Under the pieces are notes generated by a model. That model saw nothing but the letters and a program-made list of their open reading frames with translations. It was not told the origin of the DNA and made no database searches. A stretch of DNA of 37,713 nucleotides from the NCBI GenBank assembly GCA_946612625.1, contig CAMOEW010000013.1, positions 1 to 37,713 of the forward strand, read 5' to 3'. A program made the translations under genes and the position numbers. Below are positions 1 to 6,599 of this stretch, piece after piece. The DNA comes from an uncultured Prevotella sp. GTDB taxonomy: Bacteria; Bacteroidota; Bacteroidia; Bacteroidales; Bacteroidaceae. The first letter of the stretch is position 1. Each line of letters begins with the position of its first letter.

Positions 1-2
1 GC

Positions 3-86
3 TTGAAGTGGATTCACAAGGCAACGTTTCAGGGATTCCAGCCCGCCATCGACTATTGCAAAGAACATGGGTATAAGTGGTATTAA
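3..86 (+). CDS. C-terminal end of an unidentified upstream protein (partial)
   Basis: The first 86 bases contain an open frame entering from the left edge and ending at TAA (84-86). The 27 visible residues include the stretches FQGFQPAIDYCKEHGYKWY. Aromatic and charged residues are mixed as in a real protein end, but I do not recognise the family. An in-frame start is not visible, so the gene begins outside the window. Its stop lies 25 bases before the preferred start of the next gene, so the two could be cotranscribed. Confidence 0.5.
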   Translation: MKWIHKATFQGFQPAIDYCKEHGYKWY

Positions 87-111
87 TATAGTGTATAATA
101 AATGTAAAGAT

Positions 112-798
112 ATGACAAAAAACCGATTTCACAGACATTACGAGGTCAAAGGGCCGCAACTGTTTTGGATCATCTTCGCCTACCTGATCCTTGGGTGGTT
201 CTTCCCTGTACTAGGATGGGCAGCCCTTGTTTGCATGATAGGTCCAGTACTGACATCTGTATGGAAAGGACGTTTCTGGTGTGGGAACGTGTGTCCCAGG
301 GGCAATATGTACGACCACCTGCTGTCGAAGTATTCTCCCCATCGTCCTATACCCATGTTCGTCCGTTCTTTTGGGTTCCGTCTGTTCATGGTGTTCTTCA
401 TCTTTGCCATGTTCGGCATCCAGATGTATTTTGCCTGGGGCGACTGGGGTAAGATGGGTATGGTATTCTGGAAAATAATCCTGATGACTACCGTTGTAGG
501 GATAACGCTGTCGTTCATCTATGCTCCCCGCACATGGTGTAGTTTCTGTCCGATGGGGACGCTATCATCATGGGTGGCTCCAAAGAAAGCCCCACTGCCG
601 AAGGTCTATAAGAGCATCCATGTCAGTAGCCAGTGTGAGGAGAAATGCAAACTGTGTGCCCGAGTCTGTCCGATGCAGCTCACTCCCTATAGCAGCCATG
701 GCGAGCAGTTGGGCTACCTGCATCCAGATTGTCTGAAATGCAGAAAATGCGAGAAGGCTTGTCCTACGAAGGTCATTAATTACACAAAAGATCAATAA
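112..798 (+). CDS. Membrane-bound 4Fe-4S binding protein (NapH/polyferredoxin-like)
   Basis: This is a 228-residue integral membrane iron-sulfur protein. Hydrophobic segments lie near residues 16-36, 88-108 and 120-142. Two cytoplasmic-type cysteine motifs, CGNVCPRG and CSFCPMG, follow membrane segments as in NapH-type proteins. The C-terminal 45 residues carry two 4Fe-4S sets, CEEKCKLCARVCP and CLKCRKCEKACP, so it probably passes electrons between a membrane pool and a partner. An ATG at 67 is in frame but lies inside the preceding gene; the ATG at 112, after a purine-rich AAAGA, gives a better start. The redox partner is not in the window. The next gene has its own promoter, so no operon with it is implied. 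The family is clear; the physiological role is not. Confidence 0.85.
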   Translation: MTKNRFHRHYEVKGPQLFWIIFAYLILGWFFPVLGWAALVCMIGPVLTSVWKGRFWCGNVCPRGNMYDHLLSKYSPHRPIPMFVRSFGFRLFMVFFIFAMFGIQMYFAWGDWGKMGMVFWKIILMTTVVGITLSFIYAPRTWCSFCPMGTLSSWVAPKKAPLPKVYKSIHVSSQCEEKCKLCARVCPMQLTPYSSHGEQLGYLHPDCLKCRKCEKACPTKVINYTKDQ

Positions 799-848
799 GG
801 AATAACATACATTCACTTGTAAAACGATAGAATTAAGCCATTTTTTAG

Positions 849-856
849 TAACTTTG
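849..856 (+). promoter_or_regulatory. Bacteroidetes -7 promoter element for the rhodanese/MBL gene
   Basis: TAACTTTG matches the Bacteroidetes -7 consensus TAnnTTTG. No convincing TTG -33 element lies at the usual distance, so the promoter is only half supported. Transcription starting just after it would exclude the longest in-frame start at 854 and favours the ATG at 881 (or 869). Confidence 0.5.
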
Positions 857-880
857 TGGCGATTTTTAATGACTATCAAC

Positions 881-1936
881 ATGAAGAAGAATTTTATTAC
901 ATGCTTACTGGCAGCATTCGGACTGACCACAGGCTGTTGTCAACAGAACTTTAAGAACACAGCCCCTGAAGAATTTGCTGAATTGATAACCAATGCCGAT
1001 GTTGTGTTGCTTGATGTGAGAACTGCTGCAGAGTTTAAGGAGGGGCATATTGAGAATGCGCTGAACATTGACGTAAAGCAAGACGACTTTATGGAAAAAG
1101 CAAAGAGTCTTCCTAAAGACAAGACCATTGCCGTGTATTGCAGAAGCGGCAAGAGGTCGGTCAATGCTGCAGAACGGCTGGCGTCAGATGGCTACAAGGT
1201 GGTAAACATGGAGGGTGGCATCACAGCTTGGAAAGACAGTGGACGCCCCGTAACAACTGACACCTATGAAGTTGATGTGTTCCAGACTAAGAGCGGAAAG
1301 ACAGTCAAGTTCTACGCTCTCATGCACGCCAGCGTCAGGATTGAGTACGATGGCAAGGAGATAGAGATCGACCCTGTTCTGAAGCTACGAGACAGGACTG
1401 TTGCCTACTCCGTTATGCCAAAGGCCGACTACATCTTCGTGACCCATGAGCATGCTGATCACTTTGACATGATGGCTATCAAGACGTTGACAAAGGAAAC
1501 CACACAGTTGATTACGAACAAACGGTGTGGCGATATGCTGGGATATGGTACAGTGATGGCTAATGGCGATAGCCTCAAGGTATCCGATGACTTTAACATT
1601 GAAGCCGTTCCAGCCTACAATACAACAGAGGTCAACAAAAAGTTTCACCCCAAAGGCAGGGACAATGGTTTTATTCTTACTATCGACGGACTGAGAATTT
1701 ACGTGGCAGGAGATACTGAGGATATTCCCGAAATGGCTGGTATCAAAGACATTGACATTGCCTTCCTGCCCTGCAACCAGCCCTTTACAATGACAACTGA
1801 CCAACTTGTCAATGCGGCTAAGATGGTGACGCCCAAGGTGCTGTTTCCATATCATTATGGACAAACGGACGTAAGCGGAATTCCCGAATTACTGAAAGCA
1901 GAAGGTATTGAAGTCAGGATTAGACACTACGAATAA
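881..1936 (+). CDS. Rhodanese-metallo-beta-lactamase fusion lipoprotein
   Basis: A 351-residue, two-domain exported protein. Residues 1-19 form a lipoprotein signal ending LTTGC, with Cys19 as the likely lipidated residue. Residues about 24-124 are a rhodanese domain with the active loop YCRSGKRS (Cys87), suggesting handling of persulfide sulfur. Residues about 130-350 are a UlaG-like metallo-beta-lactamase fold: THEHADH (His189, His191, Asp193, His194) binds metal, followed by AGDTED and FPYHYG. Persulfide dioxygenase-rhodanese fusions are known, but the metallo-hydrolase half here resembles the UlaG type more, and the order is reversed relative to typical ETHE1 fusions. The substrate is therefore uncertain. 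In-frame ATGs at 854 and 869 are disfavoured because a -7 element sits at 849-856. Confidence 0.85.
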   Translation: MKKNFITCLLAAFGLTTGCCQQNFKNTAPEEFAELITNADVVLLDVRTAAEFKEGHIENALNIDVKQDDFMEKAKSLPKDKTIAVYCRSGKRSVNAAERLASDGYKVVNMEGGITAWKDSGRPVTTDTYEVDVFQTKSGKTVKFYALMHASVRIEYDGKEIEIDPVLKLRDRTVAYSVMPKADYIFVTHEHADHFDMMAIKTLTKETTQLITNKRCGDMLGYGTVMANGDSLKVSDDFNIEAVPAYNTTEVNKKFHPKGRDNGFILTIDGLRIYVAGDTEDIPEMAGIKDIDIAFLPCNQPFTMTTDQLVNAAKMVTPKVLFPYHYGQTDVSGIPELLKAEGIEVRIRHYE

Positions 1937-1943
1937 TGGTAAT

Positions 1944-3233
1944 ATGGATAACCTGCAAGAGATATTCCCGATAGTAAGCGAGAGTGGAAAAGTAATCGGC
2001 TCTGCCACAAGGGGCGAGTGTCATAGCGGTTCAAGACTGCTTCACCCTGTCGTGCATCTTCATGTCTTTAACACCAAAGGCGATATTTATCTACAACGCA
2101 GACCTGACTGGAAGGACATTCAGCCTGGCAAGTGGGACACTGCCGTAGGAGGACACATAGACTATGGTGAGACACCAGAAGAGGCTTTGCGTCGTGAAGT
2201 TTGTGAAGAATTAAGCATTACAGACTTCATTCCGGAATTCGTTGACAAATATGTGTTTGAGAGTAAGCGAGAGCGGGAGCTGGTGTATGTAAACAAAACT
2301 ATCTACGATGGAGAGATACGCCCATCTGCGGAAGAACTGGACGGCGGACGCTTCTGGACAATGCAGGAGATTCGTGAAGCAATGGGCAAAGACATTCTGA
2401 CCCCGAACTTTGAGAGTGAGTTCAGCAGATGTTTTGGAAAGGAGCTGGGCATCAAGTATGCCCTATTCTTTGACATCGACGGGACGCTGGTAAGCTTCAA
2501 GACACACGAGATCCCGGCCTCCACGATATTTGCCCTAACCCAAGCCAAGGCCAATGGCCATAAGGTGTTTATAGCAACTGGCCGTCCTCCGCTGATTATC
2601 ACTAATCTTGGTGCTATCGAGCATCTGATAGACGGCTATGTGACCATCAACGGAGCCTTGTGTTTTGTCGGCAGTGACATAGTCTGTTGTAAGGACATTC
2701 CGAAAGAGGCCGTCATTACGGTCGTTCAGGATGCGCAGCAAAAGAGCTATGGACTGATTGTGGTTGGAGAGAAAGATGTGGCAGTACTCGACCCACATGG
2801 AGAGGTTGACAGGATTTTCCGAGGAGAGATAGCCGTGGAGAATCTTGACAAGACAAAACCTTTGGATATGGTTCTCGGGCAACGAATCCTACAGCTGACA
2901 CCGTTCTTTCCAGAAGCATACGAGCGTGACATGATGGAGCGTATCCCAAGCTGCACCTCTGGCCGATGGCATCCTGCATTTACGGACATTACGGCAAAAA
3001 GAGCAGACAAGGGAGAAGGTATCTTAGCATTATCAGCTCACTTAGGGCTGAATCCGCTACATACAATGGCTTTTGGTGATGGTGGCAATGACATTTCCAT
3101 GATAAAAGCTGCCGGTGTCGGTGTTGCCATGGGTAATGCACTTGCATCACTAAAGAACGAGGCAGACTACACAACTACTTCCGTTGACAATGATGGCATA
3201 CATAATGCTTTACGACATTTTGGCTTGGTATAA
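1944..3233 (+). CDS. NUDIX hydrolase fused to Cof-type HAD phosphatase
   Basis: A 429-residue fusion of two hydrolases. Residues 1-165 are a NUDIX domain; the Nudix box runs from Gly70 to about residue 92 (GHIDYGE, then REVCEEL) and fits GX5EX7REUXEEXGU. Residues about 171-429 are a Cof-type HAD domain: FFDIDGT gives the nucleophile Asp177 and Asp179, and FGDGGND (Asp379, Asp383) is the C-terminal metal motif. Both halves look intact. A plausible job is two-step cleanup of nucleotide or sugar-nucleotide phosphates: the NUDIX half cuts a diphosphate and the HAD half removes the remaining phosphate. This is inference. An ATG at 1908 lies inside the preceding gene; the start at 1944 is 7 bases after its stop. 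The gene ends one base from the convergent phosphatase gene. Confidence 0.85.
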   Translation: MDNLQEIFPIVSESGKVIGSATRGECHSGSRLLHPVVHLHVFNTKGDIYLQRRPDWKDIQPGKWDTAVGGHIDYGETPEEALRREVCEELSITDFIPEFVDKYVFESKRERELVYVNKTIYDGEIRPSAEELDGGRFWTMQEIREAMGKDILTPNFESEFSRCFGKELGIKYALFFDIDGTLVSFKTHEIPASTIFALTQAKANGHKVFIATGRPPLIITNLGAIEHLIDGYVTINGALCFVGSDIVCCKDIPKEAVITVVQDAQQKSYGLIVVGEKDVAVLDPHGEVDRIFRGEIAVENLDKTKPLDMVLGQRILQLTPFFPEAYERDMMERIPSCTSGRWHPAFTDITAKRADKGEGILALSAHLGLNPLHTMAFGDGGNDISMIKAAGVGVAMGNALASLKNEADYTTTSVDNDGIHNALRHFGLV

Positions 3234-3234
3234 G

Positions 3235-3693
3235 TTATAAATCTACAAGCGAACTCAACAGCCCCTGGCATCCTTCCAGCACATCTCGCCACGTGGCCTC
3301 GAAGTCGCCCGTGTACCAAGGGTCGGCTACGTCGCCAGGCCTGTCGGTATAATCCATGAGCATCACGATTTTCCCGTCAGGGTCGCCACCACAGATGCGG
3401 TTCATGTTGCGGATGTTCCAGAAGTCCATGCCCACCAGCAGGTCATATCGGTCATAGTCAGAGCGCGTCATCTGCCGGGCCGTCTTGCCCTGACAGCCTA
3501 TGCCGTGCTCTGCCAGTTTTCGGCGTGCTGGCGGATAGACGCTGTTGCCGATTTCCTCGGTTGACGTAGCTGCCGACTCAATATGGAAGTCGGCTTCCAT
3601 CCCTACCTCCTTCACCAGATGCTTCATCACAAATTCTGCCATCGGACTGCGACAGATGTTCCCGTGACAAACAAAAAGTATTCTGTGTTTCAT
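3235..3693 (-). CDS. Low-molecular-weight protein tyrosine phosphatase
   Basis: A 152-residue cytoplasmic phosphatase of the LMW-PTP family, close to the usual length of about 150. The P-loop is at the extreme N-terminus: CHGNICRS supplies Cys9, Arg15 and Ser16 (CX5R). The general acid Asp124 lies in DPWYTGD, the usual DP motif. A conserved DYTDRPG region precedes it. Members of this family dephosphorylate protein tyrosine, arginine or small phosphate esters; the target cannot be read from the sequence. A longer in-frame start at 3756 would lie upstream of a -7 promoter element at 3727-3734, so the ATG at 3693, directly before the P-loop, is preferred. It converges on the NUDIX-HAD gene with a single base between the stop codons. 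Confidence 0.93.
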   Translation of the reverse strand: MKHRILFVCHGNICRSPMAEFVMKHLVKEVGMEADFHIESAATSTEEIGNSVYPPARRKLAEHGIGCQGKTARQMTRSDYDRYDLLVGMDFWNIRNMNRICGGDPDGKIVMLMDYTDRPGDVADPWYTGDFEATWRDVLEGCQGLLSSLVDL

Positions 3694-3726
3694 CGTGCTC
3701 TTTCTTGAATGATGCACTTTATTGTG

Positions 3727-3734
3727 CAAAGATA
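3727..3734 (-). promoter_or_regulatory. -7 promoter element of the tyrosine phosphatase gene
   Basis: Read on the minus strand this is TATCTTTG, matching TAnnTTTG. It lies 33 bases upstream of the ATG at 3693. No clear -33 TTG was found at the usual distance. Confidence 0.5.
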
Positions 3735-3796
3735 ACAATAAAATACGAATAATCACATCTCATTGAAGAAAAAATAAATTTTGTCCCGAACACAAT

Positions 3797-3904
3797 TTAC
3801 TAAAGAAATGAAAAGTAAATTCCGACTCGGTAAAAACTTACTAAAGAAATGAAAAGTAAATTCTTGCACTTTACAGAACTTACTAAAGAAATGAAAAGTA
3901 AATT
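3797..3904 (+). repeat. Three 25-bp direct repeats with internal dyad, 41-42 bp apart
   Basis: Three identical 25-bp copies lie at 3797-3821, 3838-3862 and 3880-3904, each reading TTACTAAAG, AAATG, AAAAGTAAATT. Spacers are 16 and 17 bp and unrelated. The copy ends form an inverted repeat (TTTACT/AGTAAA); in the first copy this extends to a perfect 8-bp dyad, AATTTACT/AGTAAATT. The period of 41-42 bp is close to four turns of DNA, so all three would face the same side. The last copy ends 13 bases before the -33 element of the AraC-type regulator gene. I read this as an operator array, possibly for autoregulation. Confidence 0.85.
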
Positions 3905-3917
3905 TTCATTGGGATTT

Positions 3918-3948
3918 TTTGTAATTTGAAATAAATTTATTACCTTTG
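3918..3948 (+). promoter_or_regulatory. Bacteroidetes promoter of the AraC-type regulator
   Basis: TTTG at 3918-3921, then 19 bases, then TACCTTTG at 3941-3948: a near-ideal Bacteroidetes sigma-ABfr promoter. The predicted transcript starts near 3955, leaving a leader of about 28 bases before the ATG at 3983. The three dyad repeats lie directly upstream. Confidence 0.8.
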
Positions 3949-3982
3949 CACAAAAACAACAAAAAAAGTCAGTTAAGATATA

Positions 3983-4525
3983 ATGGGAAACGGCAATTCA
4001 TGGCAAAAGAGGCAGCGTTCCTATAACAAAAAGGGATTTAAGGCTGTATCAAAGCCAAAAGTATTGAAGTATGAGGCTCCTTTTCCTTTAGAGAAGGTTT
4101 ACATCACTCCTTTCAGCAAACAGCTTGTAGAAAGCGATTCGGGTAAGAGCTATGCTCCGATTTCAAAGAACGAACAGCCGTCAGGCTTCCCAGTGTTCGA
4201 CGATTATGTAGTGCTGCTATCAAATGGCAGCAAGCAGTTTGACAAGCTTTGCGAGCAATACGGCATCGCCCGCAACGACCTGTCGTCGCTTGTCTTCATG
4301 TTCACAGGCCTGCCATCCGACGAGTTTCGCAGGCGCTATATGGTCAGGATGGCCGACGAACTGCTTCGCTATACCGACCTCGACTACGCCGAGGTGGCAC
4401 GTCGCTGCGGTATGGGCACTAAGATGAATCTCTACTGGACTATGAAGCGCGAGTATGGCATTAGTTTTGACGAACGGCGCAAGGCTCTCCGCAAGGAAGG
4501 CGATTTAGACAAATTCCAACTATGA
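3983..4525 (+). CDS. AraC-type DNA-binding regulator with divergent N-terminus
   Basis: A 180-residue cytoplasmic protein. The C-terminal half (about 82-170) follows the double helix-turn-helix pattern of AraC regulators: LCEQYGIARNDLSSL is the first HTH, FTGLPSDEFRRRYMV the joining part, and LLRYTDLDYAEVARRCGM begins the second, ending MKREYGISFDERR. The second recognition helix departs from the usual GF-x-S-x-FxRxFK consensus (MGTKMNLYWTM), so DNA binding may be specialised. The first 80 residues are basic then proline-rich and match no ligand-binding domain I know. It has its own promoter preceded by three dyad repeats, which suggests autoregulation. The following genes begin only 41 bases downstream and may be under its control. 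Confidence 0.75.
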   Translation: MGNGNSWQKRQRSYNKKGFKAVSKPKVLKYEAPFPLEKVYITPFSKQLVESDSGKSYAPISKNEQPSGFPVFDDYVVLLSNGSKQFDKLCEQYGIARNDLSSLVFMFTGLPSDEFRRRYMVRMADELLRYTDLDYAEVARRCGMGTKMNLYWTMKREYGISFDERRKALRKEGDLDKFQL

Positions 4526-4566
4526 CACAACAATAGGAAAGCAAGAAAAAAATAAAACACAAAGAC

Positions 4567-5361
4567 ATGATGACAATGGCAAGATTCAGACAAGGACTTA
4601 CCACGGTAGCACTCGTGCTACTTACGACGGCAGTGCATGCCCAGAGCGACTTCGGCATGAGATACAACATCGGAGCCGAGAAAAAATTCGGCAAGAAATT
4701 CAACGTCAGTGCAGAGGCCGGTCTGAGAACGCGCAACAGCAGCCGCACTTTAGACCGTTTCGACATCGACCTGAGTGCAGAATACAAGATAATACCCTGG
4801 CTGAGAGCCAGCGGAGGTTATCAGCTACTCGTGGATAACCGTCAAGAGAAAATCACGTATAAAGATGACGGAGTGACCATAAACAAATGGACGCCAAGCT
4901 TCTGGATGGCCCGCCACCGCTTCAACATCGGACTGATGGCTACCGTGAAAACCGGCCGTCTGGAATTCTCGCTGCGCGAACGCTGGCAATACACCTATCG
5001 CAAGGCTCAGAAAGGAAAGAAACTGGACCTTGACGAGATGACGGTAGTGCCGGGCGAAGGAGCGTTCACAAATGCCTACAGCTGGGAAGATGCCAACGGC
5101 AAGGGTGCCAACGTGCTACGTAGCCGTCTGAAAGTGGAATACGATATTCCCAAGTTCAAGTTCGACCCTCACGCAAGCGTAGAGATGTTCAACGGCAAAG
5201 GCGGCATACAGAAGATGCGCTACGAGGCCGGTGTTGACTATAAACTAAAGAAGAAGCACGTGTTCGGACTGAACTACCGCTTCCAGAGCGTCAGCGACGA
5301 CGAGGACGACGAAGACCCCGACATGCATTCAGTAGGAGTAAGTTATAAGTTTAAATTCTAA
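4567..5361 (+). CDS. DUF2490-type outer membrane beta-barrel protein
   Basis: A 264-residue exported protein. Residues 1-26 are a signal peptide ending VHAQ. The rest alternates amphipathic strands typical of a small outer-membrane barrel: FGMRYNIGAEKKF, FNVSAEAGLRTRNS, and a final VGVSYKFKF ending in an aromatic residue. Motifs such as LDRFDIDLSAEYKI, WMARHRFNIGL and RSRLKVEYDI fit the DUF2490 pattern. An acidic stretch, SDDEDDEDPD, precedes the last strand. In-frame ATGs lie at 4567, 4570 and 4576; the choice changes only the start of the signal peptide. Only 15 bases separate it from the next gene, so the two probably share a transcript. The exact function of DUF2490 proteins is unknown. 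Confidence 0.75.
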   Translation: MMTMARFRQGLTTVALVLLTTAVHAQSDFGMRYNIGAEKKFGKKFNVSAEAGLRTRNSSRTLDRFDIDLSAEYKIIPWLRASGGYQLLVDNRQEKITYKDDGVTINKWTPSFWMARHRFNIGLMATVKTGRLEFSLRERWQYTYRKAQKGKKLDLDEMTVVPGEGAFTNAYSWEDANGKGANVLRSRLKVEYDIPKFKFDPHASVEMFNGKGGIQKMRYEAGVDYKLKKKHVFGLNYRFQSVSDDEDDEDPDMHSVGVSYKFKF

Positions 5362-5376
5362 GATGAGACCATCACA

Positions 5377-6483
5377 ATGAAAAATATAATAAATTTCGCA
5401 GCCATGTTGACAGCAGTCATAATTAACGTGAGCTGCTCCAACGACGACACAATGACACTCGACCAGGTAATCAGCAATGTCTATGGCGACACTATCTACG
5501 TAAACTACGAAGGGAACAGTGTCTCGCTTGCCGGCAAAAATGCCGCATTCGCAACAGCTAGCGGAGCCCACGTCACCATCACCGACAGCCTGCGCGAGAA
5601 CTACCTCGTGATAAAACTGTCGGGCAGCACAAGCAACGGCTCGCTCACAGTGTTCCGTAGCAAGAAATACGAGATAGTTATGAACGGCGTGAACATAACC
5701 AACCCCACGGGACCGGCCATCAACAACCAATGTAAGAAAAGCCTGTGGATTACGACTTTAAAAGGCACGACCAACACATTGACCGACGGCACTAATTACA
5801 CAGAGAGTGCCACAATCCAGCAGAAAGGCACACTATTCAGCGAAGGACAGATGTACTTCAGCGGCAGTGGAACATTGAACGTGAATGGCAACTGCAAGAA
5901 CGCAATCGCCTGCGACGACTATATAGTAATCAACACACCGCAGACCATCAACATAGCGTCAACAGCAGGAAACGGAATCAAAGCCAACGACGGATTCACT
6001 ATAAGCGACGGAGTGCTGACCATAAACGTAAGTGCCGACGGCGGCAAGGGAATAAAGAGCGATGACATCACTGAGATTATAGGCGGAACAATCGACATTA
6101 CCACCACGGGCGGAAGCAAATATGATGCTGAACTGGCAGACTACAGTAGTGCCGCAGGAATAAAGAGCGACAGCACGCTGACCATGAGCGGCGGCACACT
6201 GACGATACACAGCTGCGGCGAAGGGGGCAAAGGTATCAACTGCGACCATGACATCGTGTTCAGTGGAGGCACACTCTACGCCGAAACTACGGGCGACAAG
6301 ATCTACTCTGCGCCAAAAGCCGTGAAAAGCGATACCGCCATAACAATCAGCGGAGGCTCGTTTACGGCAAGAAGTGCCGACAGCTGGGCCTGCTCCATAG
6401 GTGAAGACAACACCTTTCCAAATATCGTAGGCACACCGACTACGCGCACAGAGACAAAAAAAGAATACATTATTATATTCTAA
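5377..6483 (+). CDS. Beta-helix carbohydrate-binding lipoprotein, Cthe_2159-like (paralogue 1)
   Basis: A 368-residue lipoprotein; the signal ends NVSC (Cys20). The body is a run of right-handed beta-helix turns with recurring motifs: YEIVMNGVNITNPTGPAI, FSGSGTLNVNG, ISDGVLTINV, GGKGIKSDD, MSGGTLTIHS, FSGGTLYAET. These match the Cthe_2159-like carbohydrate-binding family (formerly DUF4353), whose founding member binds cellulose and acidic polygalacturonate. Acidic Asp/Asn turns could bind calcium. It ends KKEYIIIF, almost as in paralogue 3 (KKKYVVIY). It follows DUF2490 by 15 bases and precedes two paralogues on the same strand. No catalytic site is visible, so adhesion or glycan binding at the cell surface is the likely role. 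Confidence 0.8.
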   Translation: MKNIINFAAMLTAVIINVSCSNDDTMTLDQVISNVYGDTIYVNYEGNSVSLAGKNAAFATASGAHVTITDSLRENYLVIKLSGSTSNGSLTVFRSKKYEIVMNGVNITNPTGPAINNQCKKSLWITTLKGTTNTLTDGTNYTESATIQQKGTLFSEGQMYFSGSGTLNVNGNCKNAIACDDYIVINTPQTINIASTAGNGIKANDGFTISDGVLTINVSADGGKGIKSDDITEIIGGTIDITTTGGSKYDAELADYSSAAGIKSDSTLTMSGGTLTIHSCGEGGKGINCDHDIVFSGGTLYAETTGDKIYSAPKAVKSDTAITISGGSFTARSADSWACSIGEDNTFPNIVGTPTTRTETKKEYIIIF

Positions 6484-6498
6484 AACACTAATATCATT

Positions 6499-6528
6499 TT
6501 CACTGAACAAATGAGCCCATTCGCTGAA
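6499..6528. promoter_or_regulatory. 9-12-9 direct repeat resembling a LytTR operator
   Basis: TTCACTGAA (6499-6507) and TTCGCTGAA (6520-6528) are 9-bp direct repeats separated by exactly 12 bp, 21 bp from start to start. LytTR regulators bind 9-bp direct repeats with this geometry. On the minus strand, shifted by one base, the copies read TCAGTGAAA and TCAGCGAAT, each matching about 7 of 9 positions of the general LytTR consensus. The second copy ends 5 bases before the -33 element of the downstream promoter, a typical activator position. The window encodes a LytTR regulator at 19907-20629. Binding is inferred. Confidence 0.45.
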
Positions 6529-6533
6529 TAAAA

Positions 6534-6564
6534 TTGTGTAGAAGGCAAGGAAATACTACCTTTG
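6534..6564 (+). promoter_or_regulatory. Bacteroidetes promoter of the second beta-helix gene
   Basis: TTG at 6534-6536, 20 bases, then TACCTTTG at 6557-6564. The predicted transcript starts near 6571 and gives a leader of about 30 bases before the ATG at 6600. This rules out a longer reading frame starting at the TTG at 6534. Confidence 0.75.
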
Positions 6565-6599
6565 CAAATATTATTATAAACAATCAAACGATTACTGAT

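Noticed and set aside
3797..3904. The three 25-bp repeats as a CRISPR array
   Set aside because: Spacers are only 16-17 bp, there are three copies, no cas genes are near, and the array abuts a promoter.
6534..6599. A longer N-terminus for beta-helix paralogue 2 beginning at TTG 6534
   Set aside because: The extra codons cover the -33 and -7 promoter elements, and the ATG at 6600 opens a good lipoprotein signal.
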